Assembly (NCBI GenBank): GCA_963678485.1
Contig: OY782882.1
Location: 2,604,001-2,668,000 of the forward strand
Direction of reading: 5' to 3'
DNA from: CALGYY01 sp963678485
Lineage (GTDB): Bacteria; Bacteroidota; Bacteroidia; Bacteroidales; CAIWKO01
DNA: 64,000 nucleotides
The position numbers and the translations under genes are program-made. The stretch's first letter is position 1. Every line of letters starts with the position of its first letter. Of this stretch, positions 9,385 through 19,186 are shown one piece after another. The notes under the pieces are model-generated. The model had not been told where the DNA came from, did no database searches, and worked only from the letters and a program-made list of their open reading frames with translations.

Positions 9385-10500
9385 ATGAGAACTTTTTGGA
9401 TTAGTACCGTCTTGTTGGTTTTGATAAGCAGTGTTACTTTGGCGCAGGCTCCTAAATACAGCAATGAATTTCTATCGATTGGTGTTGGAGCTCGGGCGCT
9501 TTCGATGTCGAACGCATCGGTAGCCATAGTTGATGATGTGACCGCTGGATACTGGAATCCTGCAGGATTAATGAATGTCTCTTCAAAGGTTCAGGTATCA
9601 CTGATGCACAGCGAATATTTTGCAGGTATAGCCAAGTTTGATTATGGCGCTGTTGCTGCCCGCATCGATCCTCAAAGTGTTGCGGCATTAAGTATCGTAC
9701 GTTTTGCAGTGGATGATATTCCTAATACCACTGAATTGATTGATGCAGAAGGGAACATCGATTATAATCGCATCACTAAATTTTCTGCTGCTGACTATGG
9801 CTTTTTGTTATCCTATGCTCGGACTTCGAAGATTAAAGGACTGCGCTATGGTGCAAATGTCAAGATTATCCATCGCCGAGTGGGGGATTTTGCGCGCGCC
9901 TGGGGATTTGGTCTGGATGCAGGTGTACAGTATGATTTAAAGAAATGGCGTTTTGGGTTAATGGCACGCGATATCACCTCTACATTTAATGCATGGAGCT
10001 ACGATTTATCACCAACAATGATTGAAGTCTTTACACGCACCGGGAACGAAATCCCAAGTAATAGCATGGAGTTGACACTCCCACGAGTAATTCTGGGCGC
10101 AGCGCGACATTTTGATCTTGGTAAAAAATTTACTGCACTCACTGCACTTGATTTGGATATGACCTTTGATGGAATGAGGAATGTGCTGATTAAAAGTGAT
10201 CCTATATCTCTGGATCCTCATCTGGGACTGGAGTTTGGATACAACAACATTGTTTATCTGCGCGGTGGTTGTGGAAATTTTCAGCAAGAGCGAAATATGG
10301 AAGGCAAGCGTCGTTGGACCTTTCAACCAAACCTAGGGGTTGGGGTGACCATTAAAAAAGTTGTCTCAATTGACTATGCCCTTACGGATATTGGTAACGC
10401 CAGCGTTGCATTATATTCAAATGTGTTTTCACTGCGTTTCAATGTAAATTCGAAAAAGGATAAAACAACAGGAGAACCTAAACGTAATAGTTTCTTTTAA
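9385..10500 (+). CDS. PorV/PorQ family outer-membrane beta-barrel protein
   Basis: 371 residues. Signal peptide MRTFWISTVLLVLISSVTLAQA. The mature N-terminus contains the PorV/PorQ signature FLSIGVGARALSMSNASVA followed by TAGYWNPAGL, then alternating beta-strands typical of FadL-like barrels. PorV shuttles type IX secretion substrates from the translocon to the sortase PorU; PorQ does a related job. Here it lies 9 bases before a C25-peptidase PorU2-like gene, so the pair probably acts together at the outer membrane. The C-terminus is a charged tail (KKDKTTGEPKRNSFF). Whether it is the main PorV of the cell or a paralogue cannot be decided from this window. Confidence 0.85.
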   Translation: MRTFWISTVLLVLISSVTLAQAPKYSNEFLSIGVGARALSMSNASVAIVDDVTAGYWNPAGLMNVSSKVQVSLMHSEYFAGIAKFDYGAVAARIDPQSVAALSIVRFAVDDIPNTTELIDAEGNIDYNRITKFSAADYGFLLSYARTSKIKGLRYGANVKIIHRRVGDFARAWGFGLDAGVQYDLKKWRFGLMARDITSTFNAWSYDLSPTMIEVFTRTGNEIPSNSMELTLPRVILGAARHFDLGKKFTALTALDLDMTFDGMRNVLIKSDPISLDPHLGLEFGYNNIVYLRGGCGNFQQERNMEGKRRWTFQPNLGVGVTIKKVVSIDYALTDIGNASVALYSNVFSLRFNVNSKKDKTTGEPKRNSFF

Positions 10501-10509
10501 TTCTTGCCT

Positions 10510-13500
10510 ATGATCAAACGAATATGGATTTTTGTAATATGTTTATTTAGTCTTGCCAATGGTTTTTCCCAGCCTTTTGGTAATGAATGGATACAGTACA
10601 ATCAGTCCTATTTCAAGATCTATGTTTCTCAAGATGGCATTTATCGTATACCATATAGCACACTTGTAAATGCGGGCATTCCTGTAGGAAGCCTTGATCC
10701 AAGGTCTTTTCAGTTGTTTTTTCGCGGCAAGGAAGAATACATTTACATTGCCGGAGAGCAGGATGGTTTGTTCAATGTTAATGACTATATCGAGTTTTAC
10801 GGAGTACATAATGATGGTTGGCTTGATACCGCGATATACAAGGATGTGAATTCTCAGGCCAATCCTGGTTATAGCTTGTTTAACGATTCCTCTGCTTATT
10901 TCCTTACATGGAATTCCTCTATCAGCAACCATCGCATGGGTGTTGAGAGTGACGTGTCTTTTGGTGGGTATATTGCAGAACCCTGGTTTTATAAGGTAGT
11001 CAGAGAGGAATACACCTATCAGTATTATTTAGGCAACAATCTATCCGGAGGGATTACTGATCCTGATTACACCTATGGAGAGGGATGGTTCGACTACCCA
11101 TTTTCACTTGGAGGATCAACAACGAAAGGATTATCAATTACCAACCGCTATAATACCGGGCCGGACGCAGAGATAAAATTTACTGTTGTTGGTGCCTCCA
11201 ATTATGCGCTCACTATTCCCGATCATCATCTTCAGGTACAATTTGCAGGAACCACTATTGATACAACGTATGAGGGTTATGGTATTTTCAGGTTCGCACG
11301 GACGGTGCCTACCAGCAATCTCAGCAACACAACAAATTTCATTTTTAGTTCCATCAACGATATCGGAAGTGGGGCGGACAGGAACGCGGTTGCTTTTATA
11401 CAAGTCAAATATCCGCACTCCTCGAGTCTGAGCATGGCATCAACCTTTCGTTTTGTTCTTCCGGATGCATTGACATCAAAGGCATATCTCAATCTTACAT
11501 CAATTAATGCCACGGCAAGCGATTCGATTCGTTGTTACGATCTGACCAATCATAAGCGAATTAGAAATGTTTGGGATGGAAGTAATTTGAAGTTTCTTGT
11601 TCCTAATTCGGGTGGTGAAAAGGAATGCTACTTAACCACTGAGAATCAAATTAGGACAGTAAATTATTTATATACCGTTGGTGCCGGGAATAAATTTACC
11701 GATTATAAATCAATCGCTAATACTGCAAATGCCGATTATTTTTTACTGACGCATCCAACGCTAATGGTACAAGCTCAGGAGTATGCGACCTATCGTAATA
11801 CTACCGGTTATAGTTCGCTGTTAATAAATGTAGATGAGCTTTGGGATCAATATTCTTATGGAATTCTCAAGGATCCTATTGCTATCAGGAATTTCATGCA
11901 TGCAGCTTATCTGACTTATGACACTCAGCCCAGAGCTCTGTTTATTCTTGGCAAAGCTTACCGAGCCGGCCATGACGGGGAGTTTCCTTCGTACCGGAAA
12001 AGCCAATCATATTTTGAGCAAACCCTTGTACCTACTTTTGGTAATCCTCCTTCCGATTTATTTTTCACAACAGGTATTCTGGATACACTGTACCAACCGG
12101 CTGTACCAACCGGACGTTTAGCCGCACGGAATAGCGATCATGTTAGTTTGTATCTTGATAAAGTAATCCAATACGAAACGGCACAGCTAAATCCTCAGGA
12201 ATGGATGAAAAATGTGCTTCATTTTGGAGGAGGATCGAGCCTGTCCCAACAACAAACCCTTGCAGGCTATTTGAATTCGTACAAGCAAACAATCGAGGAT
12301 ACCTTATTTGGCGGGTATGTCCGAACCTTTCTAAAGACATCAACAGATCCAATTCAAGACAATCAATCGGATTCATTAAAAGCAATTATTAATAACGGTG
12401 TCACGTTAATGACCTTTTTTGGCCATGCGGCCGGGATTGGTTTTGACCAGAGTATTGACTATCCCTCGGAGTATAACAACTATGGGAAGTATCCATTTAT
12501 AGTGGCTAATTCGTGCTATGCCGGAGATATTTTTCTTGATGGTCCGGTATCGAGTGAAGAATTTGTTCTCATCGAGAATAAAGGAACCATTGGTTATCTG
12601 GGCTCCATTGCGCTTGGTATTGCAGATCGTCTAAATATTTATTCGGGAGAATTTTACCGTAATATTGGGTATAAGAAATATGGAAAACCACTTGGAGAGT
12701 GCATCAAATCGACCATTGCTGCAGTACAGACACCTGATCTTGTAATGAAGGAAACCTGCCTGGAAATGGCATTGCACGGTGACCCTGCCATAGTGCTGAA
12801 TTCGTCAGCGTTACCCGATTATATGATTAATGCATCCAACGTTTATTTTACGCCGACGAATGTTACTACCGAAACAGATACATTTACTATAAATATAATT
12901 TCCACCAATCTGGGACGGGCAATTAATGATTCTTTCTTTGTGCGTGTTGTTCGTACCATGCCTGATGGTGTGAATATTCAAACATATCTCACACATGTAA
13001 AAGCAACAATATTTAAAGATACAATTAGCTTTGAAATGCCCGTTGATCTAGTGAATGGTATTGGGTTAAATACATTTGATATTGGTTTGGATTATCTTTC
13101 AGAAATAAATGAGATTACCGAGACCAACAATAATATTCAGGTCAATTTATTAATTAAGTCGGCATCTATTGTTCCCGTGTGGCCTTATGAATATGCCGTG
13201 ATTCCTGCATTACCGGTTACCTTAAAGGCCTCTACGGGTTATGCATTTGCATCCCCGACGAATTACGTTTTTCAACTCGACACTTCAGATGCATTCAACA
13301 GTCCGATATTGCAGCAAACTACCATTAATCAGGGTGGAGGTGTAGTAACTTGGACGCCAAATTTTCCTATTCTAAGCGACAGTATTGTATATTTCTGGAG
13401 AGTCAGTCCGGATTCGAATTCAACGGCCGGATATAATTGGAGGGAAAGTTCTTTTCAATATATTAATGGCAAGCACGGTTGGGGGCAGGCGCATTTTCAT

Positions 13501-15444
13501 CAATTTAAAAATGATGATTATGAATATGTGACGTATAATAAGCCTATAAGAAAATTTGAGTTTGTAAATAATTTGCTGGCGTTGGATTGTCAAACGGGCT
13601 TCTATCCTAACATTGCGTGGAACGAGGAGTGGTACAAATTGAATGGTGTGATGAAGTACACTTGGGCGTTTTTGAGCACTGGTGGCAATGGGATGATCAT
13701 CGCCTACTTCAATCCAATAAGTGGACAGCCTGCAAAGAAAATCTCCAATGGTGGTTGGGCCTGGGAATTTTCGACAGCTGATACCAACAGTATGAATGAC
13801 ATGGCTAATTTTATTGATGATAGTATTCCCAATGGATATTATGTGTTGGCCTATAGTCATAGAAATCACAATGCTCAATCATGGACTGAACATTTATATC
13901 AGGCTTTTGAATCCTTTGGCAGCGGGATCTGTCGCTCCCTTGTGAATAATCGTCCGTACATCGCATTTGGGCGAAAAGGATACACTCCGGGGAATGCGCG
14001 CGAAGTCATGGCTACAAGTATTTTCGATATATTAAAAATCGAAGATAGCATAGTAACAAAGTGGACCGAGGGATATGTACTGTCAGAGCGTATTGGACCG
14101 GCCTCGTCCTGGGGGTCGCTGCATTGGCGCGAAGGAACCAGCGAAGGAATTACTTCAGACAGTGTGCGCTTGTGTGTGATTGGCTTTAATTCGGCTGGGC
14201 TAAGTGATACGTTGATTCGTGATCTTCCTCCCGATTCTGCAGATATTTATAATCTTGGGCAACGCATCGATGCTGCGCAGTGGCCGTATCTAAAGCTATG
14301 TGCTCAGATGAGTGACGACTCTATGCACACGCCGGCTCAGATGATTCGTTGGCAGGTGCTTTATGATGGTGTTCCAGAAACCGCATTAAACCCCGCTCGA
14401 TATTATACCTTCTACGACGACACCGTGGACGAAGGAGAAACACTGCACTTTGCTGTAGCCACTGAAAATATCAGCTCTTACGATATGGACAGTTTGCTTA
14501 TCAAATACTGGATTGTTGACAAAAATCGTGTTACTATTCCATTAGGCAGTTACCGTCATCGTGTTCATCCTGCAGGAGATATTCTTATCGACAGCATTAG
14601 TGCTTCAACGACAAATTTATCTGGTTTAAATAGTTTATGGATAGAAGTCAATCCCAACAATGACCAGTTAGAGCAATATCATTTTAATAATATAGGAGAA
14701 GTATATTTTTATGTCGGGCGTGATCAGGCCAACCCAATGCTTGATGTAACTTTCGATGGGGTGCACATCATGAATGAAGATATTGTTTCTGGCAAACCAG
14801 AGATTATCATGATGGTAAAAGATGAAAACAAATTTCTTGCACTTGACGACACATCGGGATTCAAAGTGTGGATAGTGGAACCGGGTTCCAGTGTTCAGAA
14901 ACGCATTTATTTTGGCAATGAAGACACGCTTCATCTGATTAAAGCCAGCTTGCCTGAGAACCGTGCTCATCTTAGATACACGCCGGTTTTCAAAAAAGAT
15001 GGCATCTATACTTTGATTGTGCGTGCAAAGGATAAATCGGGAAATGAGTCGGGAGACACGGATTATGAGATTTCTTTTGAAGTCATCAACAAGCCAGGCA
15101 TAACGGCTGTAATGAATTGGCCTAATCCTTTCACTACAGCAACACATTTTGTATTTACGCTTACAGGATCTGAGATTCCAAGCTTTTTTATGATACAGAT
15201 AATGACCATCACCGGAAAGGTTGTAAAAGAAATTCAAATGGATGAGCTTGGACCAATCCACATAGGCAGAAATATTACAGATTACGCGTGGGACGGGACG
15301 GATATGTATGGCGACCGTCTTGCCAATGGTGTATACCTTTATCGCGTAATCACCCGTTTGAATGATAACATAATTGAAAATATTAACACTGAGGCCGATC
15401 AATATTTCAAAAAAGAATTCGGCAAAATGTATCTCATGCGCTGA
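10510..15444 (+). CDS. PorU2-like C25 family cysteine peptidase (type IX secretion sortase-like)
   Basis: 1644 residues from the ATG at 10510; a TTG two codons earlier is less likely. Signal peptide MIKRIWIFVICLFSLANGFSQ. The gingipain (C25) catalytic domain spans about residues 400-770: the catalytic histidine is in TFFGHAAGIGFD (His639) and the nucleophile in VANSCYAGDIF (Cys669). PorU-type proteins act as sortases that cleave and attach type IX cargo at the cell surface. The region after the peptidase is long (~870 residues), with CARDB/Ig-like repeats (residues ~790-890 and ~1300-1400) and a FlgD-like Ig domain at the end (WDGTDMYGDRLANGVYLYRV). Coupled to the PorV-like gene. Confidence 0.85.
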   Translation: MIKRIWIFVICLFSLANGFSQPFGNEWIQYNQSYFKIYVSQDGIYRIPYSTLVNAGIPVGSLDPRSFQLFFRGKEEYIYIAGEQDGLFNVNDYIEFYGVHNDGWLDTAIYKDVNSQANPGYSLFNDSSAYFLTWNSSISNHRMGVESDVSFGGYIAEPWFYKVVREEYTYQYYLGNNLSGGITDPDYTYGEGWFDYPFSLGGSTTKGLSITNRYNTGPDAEIKFTVVGASNYALTIPDHHLQVQFAGTTIDTTYEGYGIFRFARTVPTSNLSNTTNFIFSSINDIGSGADRNAVAFIQVKYPHSSSLSMASTFRFVLPDALTSKAYLNLTSINATASDSIRCYDLTNHKRIRNVWDGSNLKFLVPNSGGEKECYLTTENQIRTVNYLYTVGAGNKFTDYKSIANTANADYFLLTHPTLMVQAQEYATYRNTTGYSSLLINVDELWDQYSYGILKDPIAIRNFMHAAYLTYDTQPRALFILGKAYRAGHDGEFPSYRKSQSYFEQTLVPTFGNPPSDLFFTTGILDTLYQPAVPTGRLAARNSDHVSLYLDKVIQYETAQLNPQEWMKNVLHFGGGSSLSQQQTLAGYLNSYKQTIEDTLFGGYVRTFLKTSTDPIQDNQSDSLKAIINNGVTLMTFFGHAAGIGFDQSIDYPSEYNNYGKYPFIVANSCYAGDIFLDGPVSSEEFVLIENKGTIGYLGSIALGIADRLNIYSGEFYRNIGYKKYGKPLGECIKSTIAAVQTPDLVMKETCLEMALHGDPAIVLNSSALPDYMINASNVYFTPTNVTTETDTFTINIISTNLGRAINDSFFVRVVRTMPDGVNIQTYLTHVKATIFKDTISFEMPVDLVNGIGLNTFDIGLDYLSEINEITETNNNIQVNLLIKSASIVPVWPYEYAVIPALPVTLKASTGYAFASPTNYVFQLDTSDAFNSPILQQTTINQGGGVVTWTPNFPILSDSIVYFWRVSPDSNSTAGYNWRESSFQYINGKHGWGQAHFHQFKNDDYEYVTYNKPIRKFEFVNNLLALDCQTGFYPNIAWNEEWYKLNGVMKYTWAFLSTGGNGMIIAYFNPISGQPAKKISNGGWAWEFSTADTNSMNDMANFIDDSIPNGYYVLAYSHRNHNAQSWTEHLYQAFESFGSGICRSLVNNRPYIAFGRKGYTPGNAREVMATSIFDILKIEDSIVTKWTEGYVLSERIGPASSWGSLHWREGTSEGITSDSVRLCVIGFNSAGLSDTLIRDLPPDSADIYNLGQRIDAAQWPYLKLCAQMSDDSMHTPAQMIRWQVLYDGVPETALNPARYYTFYDDTVDEGETLHFAVATENISSYDMDSLLIKYWIVDKNRVTIPLGSYRHRVHPAGDILIDSISASTTNLSGLNSLWIEVNPNNDQLEQYHFNNIGEVYFYVGRDQANPMLDVTFDGVHIMNEDIVSGKPEIIMMVKDENKFLALDDTSGFKVWIVEPGSSVQKRIYFGNEDTLHLIKASLPENRAHLRYTPVFKKDGIYTLIVRAKDKSGNESGDTDYEISFEVINKPGITAVMNWPNPFTTATHFVFTLTGSEIPSFFMIQIMTITGKVVKEIQMDELGPIHIGRNITDYAWDGTDMYGDRLANGVYLYRVITRLNDNIIENINTEADQYFKKEFGKMYLMR

Positions 15445-15504
15445 TGATTAATACACAATAAAGAAGTCGGTGCACCGTTTACCCAGCTGAACACACTACC
15501 CCCA

Positions 15505-17064
15505 ATGCGTCTTGTAAAATCCGAGGTCCATACTGCAATATATATATTTGGTTTAATGCTGTTTGCCGCAGCTATCCCGCTATCCAATTTCTTTATGAGT
15601 ATTGCTCAATGGGTATTGGTAGTGAATTTTTTTGCAGATTCGCGCATTCTGGATAAGCTTAAACGTTTATGGAAAAACAAAGCCGCGCTATTAATCATTG
15701 GAATATGGTTAATGCATGTTATTGGGATCATATGGTCGCAAGACCTGCATTACGCATGGAAAGATGTTAGGGTTAAGCTACCACTTCTAATCATCCCGTT
15801 TATCTTGGCGGGCGAGCTTCCCATAAACGAGAAACAATTGCGATGGGTACTTGGAATCCATGCATTGGCGGTATTTGTAGGAAGTTTGATGATTTCCTGG
15901 GGACTGTTTGTTCAGCATATCAAGGATCCTCGAGATGCTGCATTTTTTGTTTCGCACATTCGTTTTGCGCTGAATTTATGTCTTGCAATATTTACAACTG
16001 CATGGTATCTCACACGTAAGATTGGCATTCCTCTTTGGCAGCGATTCCTGTATGGTGCTGCTGTGATTTGGTTTATACTGTTTTTGTTTTTCCTGCAATC
16101 CTTTACGGGGCTCGCTGTATTTGCGATTACAGCTTTGCTGGTATTATTAAGGTTTTCGTTGCATAAGAAATCAATAAAAATAAAAATCATCGCCATGTCG
16201 GTTCTTGCAATGGTAATACTGGCGGGGTGTTTATGGCTATTCAGGTTCTACGAAAAGAATATTAAATACGAAACTATCGATCCAAAAACGCTAGAGTATT
16301 ATACACCCATGGGCAATCCCTATATTCATAATATTGAGAATCATCAAAAGGAGAACGGTAATTATTTGTGGTTGTACATCTGTTATGAGGAGATGATTCC
16401 TGCATGGAATAAGCGAAGTACGATTGATTACGATAGTCTGGATCATTCGGGACAATTGGTGAATTACACTCTAGTGCGTTTTCTTACATCTAAGGGCCTT
16501 CGCAAAGATCAACAAGGTATTAATTCCTTAAGTGATGAAGAGGTTCATGCTATAGAAAACGGCGTTGCAAACGTGAATGATTTGAAACGGCCCGGCTTCA
16601 TTCAACGTATTGAAAAGGTTCTGTGGGAACTTGACGATTATCAGCATAACGGGGATCCTACGAATCATTCGTTAATGCAGCGTGTTGTATTGTGGAAAGC
16701 CTCACTCAGCATTATTGAACGTTATCCCTGGGCTGGAATTGGAACAGGGGATGTTCCGGATGAGTTCATTCAAACCCTACAGGATTGCGGATCTCCGTTA
16801 AAGGATCGCGGAATGCGGACACATAATCAGTATCTCGCAATAGCTGTAGCGATGGGAATACCAGCACTTCTCTATTTTCTTTTTGCCTTGTTCTATGCTC
16901 CGTTTAAGAATAAGATGTTTAAGAATTATTTCTTTTTCTCCTTTTTCATCATTGCTCTTTTATCAATGATTACTGAGGATACGCTTGAGTCTCAGCCGGG
17001 CGTGTCTTTTATCATATTCTTTTACGGACTGTTTCTTTTTGCCCGACAACAAAAATCAGCGTGA
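15505..17064 (+). CDS. O-antigen ligase family membrane protein
   Basis: 519 residues, polytopic. About ten hydrophobic helices flank a large hydrophilic loop (residues ~255-410), the standard layout of WaaL/Wzy-type ligases. The conserved late motif RTHNQYLAIAVAMGIPALLYF matches the Wzy_C/O-antigen ligase region, and the loop contains RYPWAGIGTGDV. These inner-membrane enzymes transfer undecaprenyl-linked polysaccharide to lipid A core or polymerise repeats. No other polysaccharide genes lie beside it, so ligase and polymerase cannot be told apart. It lies 60 bases after the PorU2-like gene; type IX cargo is attached to A-type LPS, so the proximity may be meaningful. Confidence 0.82.
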   Translation: MRLVKSEVHTAIYIFGLMLFAAAIPLSNFFMSIAQWVLVVNFFADSRILDKLKRLWKNKAALLIIGIWLMHVIGIIWSQDLHYAWKDVRVKLPLLIIPFILAGELPINEKQLRWVLGIHALAVFVGSLMISWGLFVQHIKDPRDAAFFVSHIRFALNLCLAIFTTAWYLTRKIGIPLWQRFLYGAAVIWFILFLFFLQSFTGLAVFAITALLVLLRFSLHKKSIKIKIIAMSVLAMVILAGCLWLFRFYEKNIKYETIDPKTLEYYTPMGNPYIHNIENHQKENGNYLWLYICYEEMIPAWNKRSTIDYDSLDHSGQLVNYTLVRFLTSKGLRKDQQGINSLSDEEVHAIENGVANVNDLKRPGFIQRIEKVLWELDDYQHNGDPTNHSLMQRVVLWKASLSIIERYPWAGIGTGDVPDEFIQTLQDCGSPLKDRGMRTHNQYLAIAVAMGIPALLYFLFALFYAPFKNKMFKNYFFFSFFIIALLSMITEDTLESQPGVSFIIFFYGLFLFARQQKSA

Positions 17065-17137
17065 TTTATTTAACATGATAATAGCTGCTGTTTAATGCTT
17101 TTCGTAAACGAGTAGAAGTGCTATTGACATAAAGTTG

Positions 17138-17145
17138 TATCTTTG
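17138..17145 (+). promoter_or_regulatory. Bacteroidota -7 promoter element for cdd
   Basis: TATCTTTG, 27 bases upstream of the cdd start, an exact TAnnTTTG match. No clear -33 element. Confidence 0.45.
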
Positions 17146-17172
17146 TATTGAAATGCAGGACTCAACCCCCTG

Positions 17173-17685
17173 ATGACGTTTACGCAGATGAAAAAACTCA
17201 AGGTTGAAATCTCCTATTTAGAATACGAAACGGCAGAAGAGCTTGCTGCTGAAGATTTGGCGTTAGTAAATGCTGCCCGCAATGCAGCAATTGATGCCTA
17301 TGCGCCTTATTCGGGCTTCCATGTTGGTGCAGCGGTATTACTTGAAAACGGTATTACTGTTACCGGCAATAATCAGGAAAACGCAGCCTATCCTTCAGGT
17401 TTATGTGCTGAACGTGTGGCTCTTTTCAGCGCGGCATCCCAACATCCTAATGTTGCCATCAAAGCACTGGCAATTACCGCCCGTTCCAATGAATTCCTGA
17501 TGAATACACCGGTTACACCATGCGGTGCATGTCGTCAGGTAATGTCGGAATACGAAACGCATCAGAAAAAACCATTCAGGATTATCCTTTCCGGCCAAGA
17601 AGGCAAGGTGCTCGTACTTGATAAAGTAGGAAGCGTTCTTCCTTTTGTATTTGATGGTTCTGTGCTTAAAAAGCTCAAGAAATAG
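17173..17685 (+). CDS. cdd: cytidine deaminase
   Basis: 170 residues. Converts (deoxy)cytidine to (deoxy)uridine in pyrimidine salvage. The zinc site is visible as ENAAYPSGLCAERVALF (zinc Cys and catalytic Glu) and TPCGACRQVM (the other two zinc cysteines). The substrate-contact segment PYSGFHVGAAVLLENG also fits the family. The N-terminus is ~30 residues longer than the minimal ~130-residue enzyme; a later ATG (17188, MKKLKVEISYL) is a possible alternative start. Convergent with a TonB-domain gene 62 bases away; a weak A/T-only hairpin (AAGAAATA/TATTTCTT) overlaps the stop. Confidence 0.95.
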   Translation: MTFTQMKKLKVEISYLEYETAEELAAEDLALVNAARNAAIDAYAPYSGFHVGAAVLLENGITVTGNNQENAAYPSGLCAERVALFSAASQHPNVAIKALAITARSNEFLMNTPVTPCGACRQVMSEYETHQKKPFRIILSGQEGKVLVLDKVGSVLPFVFDGSVLKKLKK

Positions 17686-17747
17686 CTTATTTCTTTGTTG
17701 TTGTATTAAGGCGAATGAATCAGAACTACATTTCTTTTATTGATTTA

Positions 17748-18164
17748 TTATCTTTTTCTTTTTGCTTTGGTCTTTTTTCCCGACAAAGAAAACGAGAAGG
17801 GCATATTGTACTGTACTTTGACAGCCTTTCCGTCCAGCGTTCCTGGATTCCAGCGGGGCATCATTCGTGTGACGCGTATCGCTTCTTCATCACAACCGCC
17901 ACCTATACCACGTACCAATGTAACATCAGTTACATCGCCTGTTTCATTAATAACGAAACTGACAATAACGGTTCCTGTAATACCGCTTTCCTTAGCAAAA
18001 TCAGGATACTCGATATTATCTGCAAGAAATTTTACCCGTGCCGCATCACCACCGGGGAAGGTGGGCATAACTTCCACAGCAGTGTAAACGACATTCTCCT
18101 CCTGCTGTGCCTTGAGAGAAATGGACACTAATATCAAAGCAAATAAAAGATATAGGCGTTTCAT
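17748..18164 (-). CDS. periplasmic TonB C-terminal domain protein
   Basis: 138 residues. Cleavable signal peptide MKRLYLLFALILVSISLKAQ, then one TonB C-terminal domain: FPGGDAARVKFLADNIEYP, the GTVIVSFVINETGDVTDV strand pair, DEEAIRVTRMMPRWNPG, and the final strand VKVQYNMPFSF. The C-terminus is a basic KKTKAKRKR tail. Genuine TonB has an N-terminal membrane helix and a proline-rich spacer; both are missing, so this is the free-standing secreted version common in Bacteroidota. Its role is uncertain: it may bind TonB-dependent receptors or cell-wall material. Confidence 0.88.
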   Translation of the reverse strand: MKRLYLLFALILVSISLKAQQEENVVYTAVEVMPTFPGGDAARVKFLADNIEYPDFAKESGITGTVIVSFVINETGDVTDVTLVRGIGGGCDEEAIRVTRMMPRWNPGTLDGKAVKVQYNMPFSFSLSGKKTKAKRKR

Positions 18165-18308
18165 ATTTATATTAATTATAATTTCAAAAATAGAATAAAA
18201 TTATGAATGCTGTTGCAAGATAATTCTTCTGCTAATATACTACTATGAATCGCTGCATGACTGGAAATTGCTCAAGAGACTGAGTCAGGAAATTTCAAGT
18301 AAATCTTT

Positions 18309-18830
18309 TTAGTCTATCATTGGTCCGTCACCGCAGAAGTCCTTTTTAAGGCACTTTTTACAAAAATCACCGCGCCAGACACTATCGAATTGCTCCATTA
18401 GCTTATCGATTAATGAAGGGTCATCAGTTATGAAGCCATTTTCGAAATTGCGGCTGTTTTCATTTTTTGCACCCATGCCTGCGCCTGTCAGATTTGCACT
18501 GCCACTATAGGCAAGTTTTCCATCAATAATTACGATTTTAAAATGCACGCGTGGACATAACATGCGTTCAAGTCCGCCAAATAGCGCAGGATATTTATCA
18601 AAATCCTTTCTGAAATTCGGTCCCGGTTCCTTGGCGTGAATAAGTCGAACTTCTACCTTTCGCTTGATCAACGTGGCCAATACAGCAAGAAAAGGCTGCA
18701 TCTTACCATTTTCGGTTACATACATATCCTTTAAATCCGAGGTGCCAATCCAAACAAAATGTCTGGCCTGTGGAATGCCTTCCAGTATCACTTTAGTGTA
18801 AATTTCTTTATTGATAAGAAAGGAGAACAT
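18309..18830 (-). CDS. phospholipase D-like domain protein with C-terminal cysteine cluster
   Basis: 173 residues. One HKD motif, HFKIVIIDGKLAYSGSANLTG, places it in the PLDc_2 group with single-HKD proteins (Nuc-like nucleases, mitochondrial PLD type) that dimerise to form one active site. There is no signal peptide, so it is probably cytoplasmic. The C-terminus carries CKKCLKKDFCGD, three closely spaced cysteines that could bind metal, unusual for this family. Possible substrates are nucleic acid or phospholipid. It is a lone gene between the TonB-domain gene and a divergent promoter region; upstream (18831-19140) I see no other feature. Confidence 0.82.
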   Translation of the reverse strand: MFSFLINKEIYTKVILEGIPQARHFVWIGTSDLKDMYVTENGKMQPFLAVLATLIKRKVEVRLIHAKEPGPNFRKDFDKYPALFGGLERMLCPRVHFKIVIIDGKLAYSGSANLTGAGMGAKNENSRNFENGFITDDPSLIDKLMEQFDSVWRGDFCKKCLKKDFCGDGPMID

Positions 18831-19140
18831 AAGTGCAGGGCTTGATGGTGCTAAGATAGATAATTTATCATAAGCGTGGGGGATTTAGGATGAGTCAATT
18901 CGTAGTTCACGCCCATACACTATGGGCTGTCTATGATGATTAAGTTGCCTTACAAAAGCAATTTAAATTACGAGTCCTCGAACAAGTCTGGGCTTCATTT
19001 TCATCCCGTATCTCAAGCCACAGGCGGCATCTAAGATTTGTAATGCGCCTTCGACACTTAATAACCAAATCTCCCGAATAAAAAAATTACTGCATAAGTA
19101 AAATAGTTACGTATTTGTGCAGTTTGAATATCTTAAAAGG

Positions 19141-19148
19141 TATCTTTG
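19141..19148 (+). promoter_or_regulatory. Bacteroidota -7 element that decides the TraB-like gene start
   Basis: TATCTTTG, 38 bases before the GTG at 19187. Because it lies downstream of the ATG at 19115, a transcript starting here excludes that ATG and supports the GTG start. Confidence 0.5.
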
Positions 19149-19186
19149 TCTTAACATACGGCTTAAGGCCGAAAAATCTAAATACC

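Noticed and set aside
10009..10326. 105-codon minus-strand ORF inside the PorV-like gene
   Set aside because: Shadow of a clearly coding plus-strand gene, no domain or start context. The same applies to other long antisense ORFs, e.g. 14668-15402 and 32197-32718.
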